In this document: positions 27,604 to 35,867 of the stretch, piece after piece
Layout of the letters: the number at the start of each line of letters is the position of its first letter
How positions within the stretch are numbered: the first letter of the stretch is position 1
From: Actinomycetota bacterium
Lineage (GTDB): Bacteria; Actinomycetota; UBA4738; HRBIN12
DNA: 64,000 bases
Reading direction: 5' to 3'
Assembly (NCBI GenBank): GCA_035640355.1
Contig: DASQWI010000002.1
Coordinates: forward strand, 62,001-126,000
Made by a program: the position numbers and the translations under genes
The notes under the pieces: generated by a model
Told to the model about the DNA's origin: nothing
The model's input: the letters and a program-made list of their open reading frames with translations, nothing else
Databases searched by the model: none

Positions 27604-27721
27604 CACTCGGAAAGACGTCATTACGCGCCAGATGAAACGCTATTCAGCGTTCGTGGTCGCGAGACCAAGGATGTCTGACGTATCGTCCCTAACACTCTTC
27701 CGCTGAAGCCCCTACTCCGTT

Positions 27722-28342
27722 TCAGTCAACGATTCGATCGTCGTCGACGCCATTCCTCCTCAAGATGCTGACTATGTGCTCCGTACGAATCTCGAGGTGC
27801 TCCATGAGCTCAGCGGTAAGGGCTTCGATCGCTGCCCTATGGCGTCGAACAGCATTGCTCGAATCACTCCGCGAGCTGAGTGCAAGCCTGTCTCGCCAAT
27901 ATCCAACCTTCATCCAAGCATCGCGCCTCAGCCGTCCCTCCCTGTCGAATGCCTCACCGAAGTCCTCCGTCTTTAGCTGCATGAGGAGCCGTTCCTCTTC
28001 ACGCCTGTCGAAAGTCGCGTGAATGCGCGCGGACTCACCGTCAACATCGAACGCCAGTTCCGCTTGCTCACCCGCGGCAGTGATCATGAGGCGATGCTTG
28101 ATTGGTCGACCACGAATCCGCGCGCTACTCCCCGGCAGGTGCCATGTCGACGTTGTCGGCTCATCGTGATGCACGCGCCCGGCTGTATCGCCGCGGGTAA
28201 CGATGCTCGCCTTATGGACGATTACCCCTACGACGTACGCGACTAATGCGTGTCCCGCCTCGTGAATCGCCGTGATCTCACGGTCGGAGCGGTCGCTCAC
28301 AACCACCTGTCTCGATGTCAGCATGGCATCCATGGGAAGCAT
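27722..28342 (-). CDS. Stand-alone M41 (FtsH-like) peptidase-domain protein
   Basis: A 206-residue protein without AAA or membrane domains. It has the M41 zinc site TAIHEAGHALVAYVVG near residue 30 and the following strand VHKASIVTRGDTAGRV, as in FtsH (VxxVTIxPRGxAxG), and a helical region with AAGEQAEL where FtsH has GGRAAE. The third zinc ligand expected in a later Asp is not obvious. Small M41-like proteins are frequent in actinobacterial and phage genomes and uncharacterised. ATG 28342 has GAGG six bases upstream. It lies directly downstream of the integrase, with only three bases between, so it is probably co-transcribed with it. Confidence 0.75.
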   Translation of the reverse strand: MLPMDAMLTSRQVVVSDRSDREITAIHEAGHALVAYVVGVIVHKASIVTRGDTAGRVHHDEPTTSTWHLPGSSARIRGRPIKHRLMITAAGEQAELAFDVDGESARIHATFDRREEERLLMQLKTEDFGEAFDREGRLRRDAWMKVGYWRDRLALSSRSDSSNAVRRHRAAIEALTAELMEHLEIRTEHIVSILRRNGVDDDRIVD

Positions 28343-28345
28343 CAA

Positions 28346-29533
28346 TTACCTCGCACTCCCGATCTCGACGACATCGGCGGACGTCGCCGCCACACTTCCC
28401 GTCGAGTGGTACATCTCGTCGAGCCGCTCGTCGGTACGTGATCGTCGACTCTCGAGAACCGCCGCATACCGTCGCAAAGTGACGGACGGATCGGTGTGGC
28501 CCATCAGCCGAGCAACCTCGACGACATCGGCGCCGGCGGTCAGCATCATCGTCGCGCACGTATCTCGCAGGTTGTGCGGCGTCGGTCTCCACGACAGGCC
28601 CGCAGCGCGCACGGCCGGATCGAAGACTCGGCGTCGGTAGTTGCCGGGGCGCAGCGGTCCGCCCTCCGGCGACGTGAACACAAACGCTCTGGGATTTGTC
28701 GGGCTTGAGAACGCCGCGAGATGCTCGGCGAGGATGTCTCTGAGGAACGGAGGCAGGCTGATTGTCCGGTTCCCCTCGGACGTCTTCGGTGGTCCGATGA
28801 TGACCTTGCCGGAGACCTCGACGAGGTTCTCATCGACCCGCAGCCCGCCGCGCATGAGGTCGAGATCATCTGTCCGCAATGCTGCAAGCTCACCGATCCG
28901 CAAACCGCGGAACCCCATCACGTACACGGCCGCGCGGAAACGTTCGGGGTGCGCATCCGCGAGCGCGCGCAGCTCCTCGGGCTCGAGCGCGCGAGCTGCG
29001 AGTGGCTTCGGTGGTCGGTTACGGATAGCGCGCGCAGGGCTTCTAGCGATCACGTCGAAGTCGATCGCCCGGTTGAGCATCGTTCGAAGAAGCTGCGTCG
29101 CGTGGTACACGGTCGACTCCCCCGCTCCTCTGTTCCGCAGTGCACCGCGCCATGACGCGACGCGTTCGGGCGTCAGCGCGTTGAGCGGGATGCGTCCGAG
29201 CGACTCGCTAGGGGGAAGTGCCTTCGGACTCGTCGACGTTCCTCCGCTGCCGATGTAGAGCTCGAACCACTTGCGATAGGCGGCGAGTGTCGTCGGACGA
29301 GGTGGATGCTCGAAGCTCGCGAGGAACTGAGGCCACCACTCGTCGACCGTCATGCGGCCTCGACTCGAATCGAATACTTCGCCGCGCGACCGCGAGACTG
29401 TGAAGTTCGCGAGGTATGTCTTTGCCTCTCGCTCTGTCGCGAACGTCCGCTGTCTGTGATGACCTCCCTCGCGCCAGCGGATGAGCCACCGGCTGTTGTC
29501 GAGCTTCTTCGGATAGTCAGACTTTCTTGGCAC
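28346..29533 (-). CDS. Tyrosine integrase of element A
   Basis: A 395-residue phage-type site-specific recombinase. An N-terminal arm-binding domain (RWLIRWREGGHHRQRTFATEREA), a SAM-like core-binding domain (about 60-180) and a catalytic domain follow. The catalytic residues are Arg in GLRIGELAAL, HxxR in HNLRDTCATMM, His in LMGHTDPSVT and the nucleophile Tyr in LRRYAAV. The GTG start at 29533 has GGAAGGGAGG upstream and overlaps the regulator gene by 17 bases. It is expected to recombine within the anticodon region of tRNA-Val(CAC). It sits mid-element, not next to an att site, in the same place as in element B. Confidence 0.95.
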   Translation of the reverse strand: MPRKSDYPKKLDNSRWLIRWREGGHHRQRTFATEREAKTYLANFTVSRSRGEVFDSSRGRMTVDEWWPQFLASFEHPPRPTTLAAYRKWFELYIGSGGTSTSPKALPPSESLGRIPLNALTPERVASWRGALRNRGAGESTVYHATQLLRTMLNRAIDFDVIARSPARAIRNRPPKPLAARALEPEELRALADAHPERFRAAVYVMGFRGLRIGELAALRTDDLDLMRGGLRVDENLVEVSGKVIIGPPKTSEGNRTISLPPFLRDILAEHLAAFSSPTNPRAFVFTSPEGGPLRPGNYRRRVFDPAVRAAGLSWRPTPHNLRDTCATMMLTAGADVVEVARLMGHTDPSVTLRRYAAVLESRRSRTDERLDEMYHSTGSVAATSADVVEIGSAR

Positions 29534-30038
29534 TCGTTCCTCCCTTCCGCTTTGGTCCAGATTTGGTTGTCGTGCGTTTCGGGGCGCCGCGATAGACCTC
29601 ACCCTCGGCCGACAAAGAGGAAGACGCGCGAAGTCGGGCCTCAGCCAGATGGGTAATCGCCTGGACGGATTCGAGTGCGTCCTTTGCGAGTTCGCCTGCG
29701 CGAGCCAACGCCTCGAGCTCGACGATTGTGCCCGCGACTTCCCCTCTGTGGATGATGGCCGGAAGATCCTGTGTCGAGACCGTCTGTCCTCCTGAGAACA
29801 CGAGCTCTGCTTCGCCGTTGCCGTGGAAGAAGAAGCCGAGCGGCTGCTCGAGGCAAGCGGACAAAGCGACGAGTTCCTCAGCGGCGAACGACCGACGCCC
29901 GAGCTCTGCCGCCGAGATTTGCTGTTTGGCCCACTTCCCAATCCAGGGCTCGAGAAGCTCGCCGAGTTGTCGCTGCGTCAGACCGCGCATGCGTCTCGCT
30001 TCAGCAAGTCGTCGCCCGATCAATTGGGCCGGAGTCAT
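29517..30038 (-). CDS. XRE-family regulator of element A
   Basis: A 173-residue protein with an N-terminal HTH (LIGRRLAEARRMRGLTQRQLGELL to ISAAELGRRSFAAEELVALSACL) and a basic Lys/Arg-rich C-terminal tail. Probably the repressor that controls the divergent rightward operon and its own transcription together with the integrase, since the two genes overlap. A sigma-70-like promoter lies so close that the mRNA should begin at or near the ATG (leaderless), which explains the absence of a Shine-Dalgarno. The positional equivalent in element B is the 216-residue HTH protein at 53938. Confidence 0.82.
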   Translation of the reverse strand: MTPAQLIGRRLAEARRMRGLTQRQLGELLEPWIGKWAKQQISAAELGRRSFAAEELVALSACLEQPLGFFFHGNGEAELVFSGGQTVSTQDLPAIIHRGEVAGTIVELEALARAGELAKDALESVQAITHLAEARLRASSSLSAEGEVYRGAPKRTTTKSGPKRKGGTSAKKV

Positions 30039-30044
30039 ATCGGG

Positions 30045-30073
30045 AGCCTAAGCCGATGTGGAGGGAGAGTCAA
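30045..30073 (-). promoter_or_regulatory. Promoter for the regulator-integrase operon (leaderless)
   Basis: On the minus strand TTGACT (30073-30068), a 17-base spacer and TAGGCT (30050-30045) form a good -35/-10 pair. Six bases separate the -10 from the ATG at 30038, so transcription should start at the initiation codon. Confidence 0.55.
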
Positions 30074-30099
30074 CACAGATGCGACCTGTCAGCCATTAC

Positions 30100-30129
30100 T
30101 TGACCGAAGCCTGGAGTCGGTGATAAGAA
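30100..30129 (+). promoter_or_regulatory. Candidate promoter for the rightward operon of element A
   Basis: TTGACC at 30100-30105, an 18-base spacer and TAAGAA at 30124-30129 on the plus strand. The predicted transcript has a leader of roughly 115 bases before the first gene at 30250. It is back-to-back with the repressor promoter, 27 bases away. Confidence 0.4.
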
Positions 30130-30249
30130 AGGCACCACGGCGCGCAGGGACGTAGTCCCAGGGGTCTTTCCGCCGGACCCGGAACTGGCGCGAGCACCAC
30201 GGCTGATTCCGCCCAGCCAAGCGAACTCAGGACATCGAGGAGCAGCTTG

Positions 30250-30495
30250 GTGGGAGCGAAGACAGCCGAGCCCAAGTTCAGCGGCGAGCGACTGCGTACG
30301 GCACGAGAAACCCAGGGTCGCGGTCTACGCGCAGTCGCGCGCGAGGCCGGCGTGGATCCCGGCCAGCTCAGTCGGATCGAGCGAAGCCTCGAACGACCCT
30401 CCACGCGGACGCTCCTGCGCCTTGCCCGCGTCCTAAACCTGCGCGACCTCGAAAAGGCTCTCGGGTCTCTGTACGAGAGGAACGGCCGCGCGTGA
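30250..30495 (+). CDS. Small XRE/Cro-type DNA-binding protein
   Basis: An 81-residue single-domain HTH protein: FSGERLRTARETQGRGLRAVAREAGVDPGQLSRIERS is a clear XRE helix-turn-helix, with no further domain. GTG at 30250 has GAGGAG seven bases upstream; an in-frame TTG lies just before. It is the first gene of the rightward operon, divergent from the repressor, the Cro position of lambdoid switches. The next gene overlaps it by four bases. Element B has an 80-residue HTH protein at the same place. Confidence 0.82.
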   Translation: MGAKTAEPKFSGERLRTARETQGRGLRAVAREAGVDPGQLSRIERSLERPSTRTLLRLARVLNLRDLEKALGSLYERNGRA

Positions 30496-30734
30496 CTGAG
30501 CGCACCTGGCCGCCCGACGTCGACGAAGAGGATGTCGTGCGTGACAAGGGCGAATCCCTTGACAACAAAAGCAGCCTGGGCCGGGACGTCGAGGACGAGT
30601 TGACGATCGAGCAGCGACTCCAGCACATCGACGAGCTTCTCGGGCTCGCGCCGACGCCGAGCGTTGAAACGGAGTTCGAGCCGCCGGACACGACCGACGA
30701 TGACGAGGAGGACAGCGATGCAGACGGGCGCTGA
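30492..30734 (+). CDS. Small acidic protein, unknown
   Basis: An 80-residue, strongly acidic protein ending in an Asp/Glu run (TTDDDEEDSDADGR), with a central EQRLQHIDELLGL helix. GTG start overlapping the upstream stop (GTGA). It overlaps the next gene by 17 bases. No domain recognised; acidic DNA-mimic or scaffold-like roles are conceivable but unsupported. Confidence 0.6.
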   Translation: MTERTWPPDVDEEDVVRDKGESLDNKSSLGRDVEDELTIEQRLQHIDELLGLAPTPSVETEFEPPDTTDDDEEDSDADGR

Positions 30735-31740
30735 CAAACTCGCCCAACAGAGCGAGGACGCATACCGCGAGGCGATGGGTGAGCTCCTCGAACTCACTCA
30801 AGCGACGGACCCTGAGATCGGGGATCTCCCCGAAGACCAGGAGGAGCGCGACGCGCTCATCGCTCAGCTCCACGAGCAGCTCGGCGACTTGTCGCAGTAC
30901 ACAGTCGATGACCTCGTCTCACAAGGAATGGGCGCCGATCTTCCGCCGCGACTCCGTGAAGCGTTCGACGCGACGATAGACGAGCTCGAATCGGCCGGTC
31001 CGGGCGAAGGCCACGCCATCCTGCGACGCGCCGCGGCGCTGCTCGCATGGCGGGATCACGAATACCAGCTCGCGCGGCCGCTGATGAACGTGCTTCGTCG
31101 GTCCGAGAAGAACCTCGGGCCGCGCGGAGCATTGATCACAACTACATACAGCGACGGGCGGCGAACCGTGCAACGCATCACCGGCGAGGAGATTGCGCAA
31201 GCCGAGGAAACGCAGCGGCAGCAGGAGGACGAGCAGCGCCGCTTCCCGTACGGACGACCCGACAGAGTCGGGACCGTGACCTTGAAGCCCGAGGACGTAT
31301 CGCGATGGCCTGCCGACCGGTTCTACTCCTTCTCGCGCCGCTACCCCGATCTCGCGGACACGTTGCTCAAGGGTTTGCCGGTTCGTTGCCTAGGCGGGCG
31401 ACGCCGGCTCAAGAGCGCCAGTTCTGGGCTCTCGTCGCTGGCGGGATGGGCGCTGCGCGGGCGGCCGTCGAAGTCGGCATGTCGCGCCAATGGGGCTGGC
31501 GAAAGCACCGAGGCGTCGGGCCGTCCAAATCGATCGCCGAGCGCGAGCGTCTTGACGAGGCGCAGCCCGACCCAAAGACGTGGGACGAACTCGACGGTGG
31601 TGTCCGAGATACGCTTGCCGACTTCTCGCTCTTCGCCGAGACCTTTCTCCTTCGGCGACCAGTTCCGTGGCGCAGGGATGCCGCAGAGCGTGTCGTGGAC
31701 GCCCTGCAGGACCGAACGAGCCGCTCCTACATGGTGCTGA
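30718..31740 (+). CDS. Conserved element protein with FPYG-x-PDR C-terminal block; long overlapping tail
   Basis: ATG 30718 after GAGGAG. About 225 residues are alpha-helical and acidic and end in a block shared with the element B protein at 54921: FPYG-x-PDR-x-G-x-VTL, then WP, F-x-RR-[FY]-PDL and LLKG. In B the protein stops about ten residues later. Here the frame stays open for about 111 more residues that run in another frame over the start of the terminase gene, with the Arg/Ser-rich composition of an out-of-frame translation. A TAG one frame away at 31391 would end it at the expected place. The tail is therefore probably a frameshift artefact or mutation. Position directly before the terminase suggests a packaging partner. 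Confidence 0.7.
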   Translation: MQTGADKLAQQSEDAYREAMGELLELTQATDPEIGDLPEDQEERDALIAQLHEQLGDLSQYTVDDLVSQGMGADLPPRLREAFDATIDELESAGPGEGHAILRRAAALLAWRDHEYQLARPLMNVLRRSEKNLGPRGALITTTYSDGRRTVQRITGEEIAQAEETQRQQEDEQRRFPYGRPDRVGTVTLKPEDVSRWPADRFYSFSRRYPDLADTLLKGLPVRCLGGRRRLKSASSGLSSLAGWALRGRPSKSACRANGAGESTEASGRPNRSPSASVLTRRSPTQRRGTNSTVVSEIRLPTSRSSPRPFSFGDQFRGAGMPQSVSWTPCRTERAAPTWC

Positions 31741-33311
31741 ACATGCCGCCGGGCTCCGGCAAGAGCACTCTGTTCACGCACGACATCCCGGCCTGGTTGA
31801 TCGCTGGCGGCGGTCTGTGCGATCCGCTGCGCGGGCGCGCCGTCCGCATCATGCTCGGGTCGTTCGGATACCGATCGGCGACGCACTACGTGGAGAGGAT
31901 CCGGCGCCTGCTCGAGCCCCCGCGGCCGTTCTACGACAAGGCGACGCAACGCCGGGCGGAGCTGTCGCTCGTTCAAGCCTTCGGTCGGTTCAAGCCACGA
32001 CAGCAGGGCATCGCTTGGAAGGCCGACGAGTTCATCGTCGAACAGCTCGAGGCGATCGACCTATCCGAGAAGGAACCGACCGTCCAGGCGGCATCTCGCG
32101 AGTCGGGATTCCTCGGTGAACGCGTGGAGCTCGCGCTATGGGACGACCTGGTCGTGACGTCGCTCGTGCGCTCCGTAGAGGTTCGCACGGAACTTGGCAG
32201 ATGGTTCGAGGACGAAGCTGAGACTCGCGTAGAGCCGGGCGGTGCGCTGCTTCTCGTCGGTCAGCGTCTCGGCCCCGACGATCTGTATCGAAGCCGGCTT
32301 GACGTGAGCTACGCCGACGATGATGGCGTCGCGCGCCGCAAGTACACTCACGTGAAGTACCCCGCGCATCACGAGGCGACGTGCGACGTCGCCTTGCCGA
32401 ACGGATCGCATCGGCAGTGGGATGCGCGCGAAGACGGCTGCCTCCTCGACGCCGAACGGCTGCCGTGGTCGGAGCTCCAAGCGGAACGGTCGTCCAACGC
32501 TCGGAAGTTCCGTCTCGTGTACCAACAGGAGAACGTGGATCCGGCCGGCGCGCTGGTCGACCCGGCGTGGCTCGACGGAGGCGTCGATCGCGACGGCATC
32601 CTCGCGCCAGGGTGCTACGACTCAGAGCGCGGCTTCATGCAGTGGCCGGAGGGAGTGTCGGGACTCGTCGACTACTGCACGATCGATCCGTCCGCCGGCA
32701 ACTTCTGGGGCGTCGAGTGGTGGGCGATCCAGCCGGAGACGAAGGTGCGCTACCTGATCCGAGGACTTCGCTCGGCGCGGTTCAAGGCCGGCGACCTTCT
32801 CCAGTGGGATACGTCACGGCACGACCTGTCCGGGCTGATGCAGGAGTGGCAGGCGCTCTCGGTCGAGCTTCATCACGCGATCCGGTGCTGGGTCATCGAG
32901 GGGAACTCGGCGTTCAAGCACCTCATCCAATACGACCACTTCCGCGTTTGGCAGCGACGTTGGGGCGCGGCAGTGATCCAGCATCAGACGCAGCGCAACA
33001 AGTGGGATGAGCAAACGGGTGTCGAGGCTCTGATGCCGCCTCTGTATCGGCAGGGGCTCAAACGATTGCCAGCCAGCCGTGGCGACATGGACGCGCGGGG
33101 GTTCACGATCAGGTTCGCGAAGGAACTCACCGAGTATCCCGAGTCGGCGACGAAGGATCTCGTCATGGCCGACTGGCAAGCCGAGTGGAACATGGGGAAG
33201 ATCCTCGCGGTGGGTCGCCGCTCGACCGGCCGTGCGGCTGCAGACGCGAAACTCCCGCCCTACCTCGAGACACGTCAGCACGAGATCGAGTTCGAGGAAG
33301 CCCTCAGGTGA
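31386..33311 (+). CDS. Large terminase with N-terminal HTH (element A)
   Basis: 641 residues from a TTG chosen because it aligns with the ATG of the element B homologue (MPRRATPAQERQF versus MPGNRISSAQKSRF). Residues 5-40 form a small HTH (GGMGAARAAVEVGMSRQWGW) like those of small terminases. Then come Walker A MPPGSGKSTLF (near 120), an acidic Walker B-like LALWDDL (near 248), a coupling-like VGQRLGPDDL, and an RNase H-type nuclease with Asp in TIDPSAGNFWG (near 433) and Glu in CWVIEGNSAF (near 503). Terminases cut and pump DNA into capsids. Nearly every stretch after residue 60 matches B. No capsid or portal gene occurs in this element. Confidence 0.88.
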   Translation: MPRRATPAQERQFWALVAGGMGAARAAVEVGMSRQWGWRKHRGVGPSKSIAERERLDEAQPDPKTWDELDGGVRDTLADFSLFAETFLLRRPVPWRRDAAERVVDALQDRTSRSYMVLNMPPGSGKSTLFTHDIPAWLIAGGGLCDPLRGRAVRIMLGSFGYRSATHYVERIRRLLEPPRPFYDKATQRRAELSLVQAFGRFKPRQQGIAWKADEFIVEQLEAIDLSEKEPTVQAASRESGFLGERVELALWDDLVVTSLVRSVEVRTELGRWFEDEAETRVEPGGALLLVGQRLGPDDLYRSRLDVSYADDDGVARRKYTHVKYPAHHEATCDVALPNGSHRQWDAREDGCLLDAERLPWSELQAERSSNARKFRLVYQQENVDPAGALVDPAWLDGGVDRDGILAPGCYDSERGFMQWPEGVSGLVDYCTIDPSAGNFWGVEWWAIQPETKVRYLIRGLRSARFKAGDLLQWDTSRHDLSGLMQEWQALSVELHHAIRCWVIEGNSAFKHLIQYDHFRVWQRRWGAAVIQHQTQRNKWDEQTGVEALMPPLYRQGLKRLPASRGDMDARGFTIRFAKELTEYPESATKDLVMADWQAEWNMGKILAVGRRSTGRAAADAKLPPYLETRQHEIEFEEALR

Positions 33312-33367
33312 GATCGGTGCGAGACCTCCATTCCGGCCGCCTCAGACCAAAGCGTCGCCTCGGCAGG

Positions 33368-34342
33368 TCACGAGTCCTCACCCCAGACATCCGCCAACCC
33401 TTCAAGTAGTTCCTCGGGGAGAGCTTCGGTCCAGGCGGCCCTAAGCGCCATGGCTTTGGTCTCAAGTCGCTCAAACACAGCGATCGTTTCGGGCTGGAAG
33501 AGCAGCGGGTGACGGCGCTCGTCATTGCGGTAGTCCTTGTCGAGGTCTCGCAGCTTCGACTCATTCCGCGCAACGAACTCGTTGATGATTCCTGCAAACC
33601 GGTGTGTTTCTTCAGGGTCATAGACTTGAGCCAGGACTGAGAGCACCTGTATGGAAAGCTCTGAGTCGAATGGCTTAGCGAAGAGCCGGTAGAAGGGCCT
33701 CTCCAGAGCCAGCAGCATCCTAGCCTCGCCGTAGCGGTCCCGGGAACTCACCGCTCTCAGAGTCCGATCAGCCTCCTCATCGAAAACCTCGACGAACGCG
33801 GCAAGGCGATAGACGGAGCGTTGGTGTTCCTCGGGTGGAGGCAGCGCACCCTCGGGTGGCTTGTAGACAAGATCATGAGCCACGGCCGCCCAAGCCGTCT
33901 CCGCAGACGTATGGAGCTGGATCTCACAAGGCAACTCGGTAAGTTCCGGCGTATCCAAGAGGTCGCTCTCCTTGAGCCGCACCTCGAAGTGCTGGCCGAG
34001 GTACCCCATCTCGTTGTAGGCAAGGCTTGACCGCTTGTTCTCGAAGTGGTCGACATTGAACCGGTCTCTGATAAAGCCTGCAATCTCTCCCAAATTAGAG
34101 TAGAAGGGCGCAATGACACGGACGCCGGCCTTGTCCCGAATCTCTCGGTTGGGGTCCCCGTAGCCTTTCCTAATCGCCTTCTTCAGAAACGAGTCGATCG
34201 TCTTGGCGCGTGACTCAAACCGGCAAACTAGGCCGATTTCGCGAGTGGCGCCCTCCAAGATGCGTCGGACGTGGCTCGCCAACTCCTCGTAGCTGGCGTA
34301 GTCCGACAGATATCGTTCGCGAAGGGCATCAATGTCAGTCAC
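33368..34342 (-). CDS. RelA/SpoT-domain protein (possible alarmone synthetase or toxin)
   Basis: A 324-residue soluble protein with a nucleotidyltransferase domain of the RelA/SpoT type: CRFESRAKTIDSFLKKAIRKG (the RxKxxxS substrate loop), DKAGVRVIAPF, and EIQLHTSAETAWAAVAHDLVYK (ExQ and the WA-H element). No HD hydrolase, TGS or ACT domain, so it resembles small alarmone synthetases and the synthetase moiety of fused or two-gene toxins and phage-defence proteins. About 150 C-terminal helical residues are specific. GTG start three bases after the NA37-like gene, so the two form an operon. Its composition is AT-richer than the chromosome, fitting cargo DNA. Confidence 0.8.
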   Translation of the reverse strand: MTDIDALRERYLSDYASYEELASHVRRILEGATREIGLVCRFESRAKTIDSFLKKAIRKGYGDPNREIRDKAGVRVIAPFYSNLGEIAGFIRDRFNVDHFENKRSSLAYNEMGYLGQHFEVRLKESDLLDTPELTELPCEIQLHTSAETAWAAVAHDLVYKPPEGALPPPEEHQRSVYRLAAFVEVFDEEADRTLRAVSSRDRYGEARMLLALERPFYRLFAKPFDSELSIQVLSVLAQVYDPEETHRFAGIINEFVARNESKLRDLDKDYRNDERRHPLLFQPETIAVFERLETKAMALRAAWTEALPEELLEGLADVWGEDS

Positions 34343-34345
34343 TGG

Positions 34346-35371
34346 TTATCGGCGGCCGGAGATGCCCTTCAGCTCGTCCTCAAACTCCACTCGCGTTCGA
34401 CCATCCGGCCGCGACTCAATCTTGAGCTTGTCTTCGGCGACCTCGGGCGGGGCCAGCAGTATCAGACCACTCTCGAAATCGAGACGCATCTTCTGAATAC
34501 GCGACTTCACGAGCTCCAGGTTCTTCGGGAACGCGCGAATCGGTATCTCCCAGTTGCGTAGCGCATCCAGATAACGGTCCTGGTCCTCGACCTCCAAGTG
34601 CTCGATCGCGAAGTTTCGAGGTTGTACCCGATCTACGGCTCTCGACACTTCGCTCAGTAGAGCAATCTGATATCGCGCTTTGCGGCTGGGGTCCAGTACG
34701 TCATCGTTGATGAAACTCTCTGTGGCATCGACGAACCGCCTAGTGATGACGTCTGGTGCCATCCTCAGCGTGCATCCCAGGAACTTCCGTAGGAAGAAAT
34801 CAGCGACGGCCGAACCCGGGATCTGATTGTCCGAGACGAGACCTACGACTACATCCCCATCCTGCCAGAACAACCCAGCTTTGAAGACCCGCGTCCGTTC
34901 AGTGAGCATGAGTTCTCGAATGTGCTGCAGGCTCAGAGTGTGCTTTCCACTTACCGTGGCCTCGCGTACTCGAACACCTTGCTCCTTCTCAAGCTTGAGG
35001 ACGGCCACCGATGCGGTTCCTTCCAGGGATCCAGTGGCAACGACGAGCAGGCCGCCCGAGTTAGCCCCCGTCTGCACGGCGTTGAGGTGTTGCGCCATCT
35101 TCTTTGACCTTGAAACAAGGCGCTGACTGCCCGCTAGCAGGGCCCCCACCAGTTCGGGCATAGGTGATGTCGAGTTCGCATCGAAGAGGACGTCAAACGC
35201 AGCCCTCCGAAGCGACCCCCGGATGCGTTCCCGGAAATAGTTCTTCAGCTCTGCGTTGAGCGGTGGCGCAGCGTCGCTCAGATTCGGCTCTACTCCTTCA
35301 GTGTCGACGAGTCGATATGGGACCTCGTGAACGATCACACGCCCAATTCGGAGGGACCCGAGATCAGCCAC
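34346..35371 (-). CDS. NA37 (37-kDa nucleoid-associated) family-like protein
   Basis: A 341-residue protein resembling the NA37/YejK family: SRSKKMAQHLNAVQTGANSGGLLVV, ASVAVLKLEKEQGVRV and HIRELMLTERTRVFKAGLFW are the characteristic stretches. Members bind DNA and are often found in mobile and defence loci; biochemical function is little known. The GTG start lies 200 bases from the tRNA-Val gene, and the RelA/SpoT gene follows three bases after the stop. It is the first gene of a two-gene cassette between terminase and attR. Confidence 0.72.
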   Translation of the reverse strand: MADLGSLRIGRVIVHEVPYRLVDTEGVEPNLSDAAPPLNAELKNYFRERIRGSLRRAAFDVLFDANSTSPMPELVGALLAGSQRLVSRSKKMAQHLNAVQTGANSGGLLVVATGSLEGTASVAVLKLEKEQGVRVREATVSGKHTLSLQHIRELMLTERTRVFKAGLFWQDGDVVVGLVSDNQIPGSAVADFFLRKFLGCTLRMAPDVITRRFVDATESFINDDVLDPSRKARYQIALLSEVSRAVDRVQPRNFAIEHLEVEDQDRYLDALRNWEIPIRAFPKNLELVKSRIQKMRLDFESGLILLAPPEVAEDKLKIESRPDGRTRVEFEDELKGISGRR

Positions 35372-35564
35372 CGGAGTACTCCTGTATCTCGGCGGAATTC
35401 TCCATCACCGTGATAATCGGAGTCGACTCGGCGCGACTCAAGAGCCGGTCGTCTGGCTCGCCGTGGCTCAAGAGAGTCCGCAAGGCGCTCCTGATGTGCG
35501 CGCATGTGCGCGCTCGTGGTCTCCCTGAAGATCGATCGGTCAGGATTACTCCGCTGACCTGCGA

Positions 35565-35617
35565 CTACGTGGTGGGCGCGGCAGGTTTTGAACCTGCGAC
35601 CTCTTGCGTGTGAAGCA
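35565..35617 (-). repeat. attR of element A within tRNA-Val(CAC)
   Basis: Identical to attL at 23704-23756. It covers the 3' 48 bases of the intact tRNA and five flanking bases. TGACCTGCG at 35555-35563, just inside the element, repeats the motif seen beside attL and beside the element B junction. Confidence 0.92.
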
Positions 35618-35644
35618 AGCGCTCTCCCACTGAGCTACGCGCCC
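35570..35644 (-). tRNA. tRNA-Val (anticodon CAC)
   Basis: A full cloverleaf on the minus strand: acceptor stem GGGCGCG/CGCGCCC, D-arm, anticodon stem CTTGC/GCAAG with loop TTCACAC (anticodon CAC, codon GUG), five-base variable loop, T-arm GCAGG/CCTGC, discriminator A and encoded CCA. Its 3' half serves as the attachment site of element A; the element restores the complete gene sequence. Confidence 0.96.
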
Positions 35645-35867
35645 GCGGCGGCAAGGGTAGCACCACATAAAAGGAGACGGCGGCGCGTGCCCGCGTCGCG
35701 CCGCCGTCCATCGCCGAGCCTTGCGGCTCAGACGTTCGCGCAGAAGTGTGGCACCCGGATGCCCTCCGGCGCAAGACCAATCTGCGCTGGCCAACGGGCA
35801 GTTTCGGTGGTTTCGAACGCCCACGGTCCAGGCTTCCGACCGCGCCTAACCGGGTACGCGAGGACCC

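Noticed and set aside
26539-28342. A complete Pycsar system (cyclase plus effector)
   Set aside because: The next gene is convergent and encodes an M41-like protease; no TM or TIR effector with a cyclic-nucleotide-binding domain follows the cyclase.
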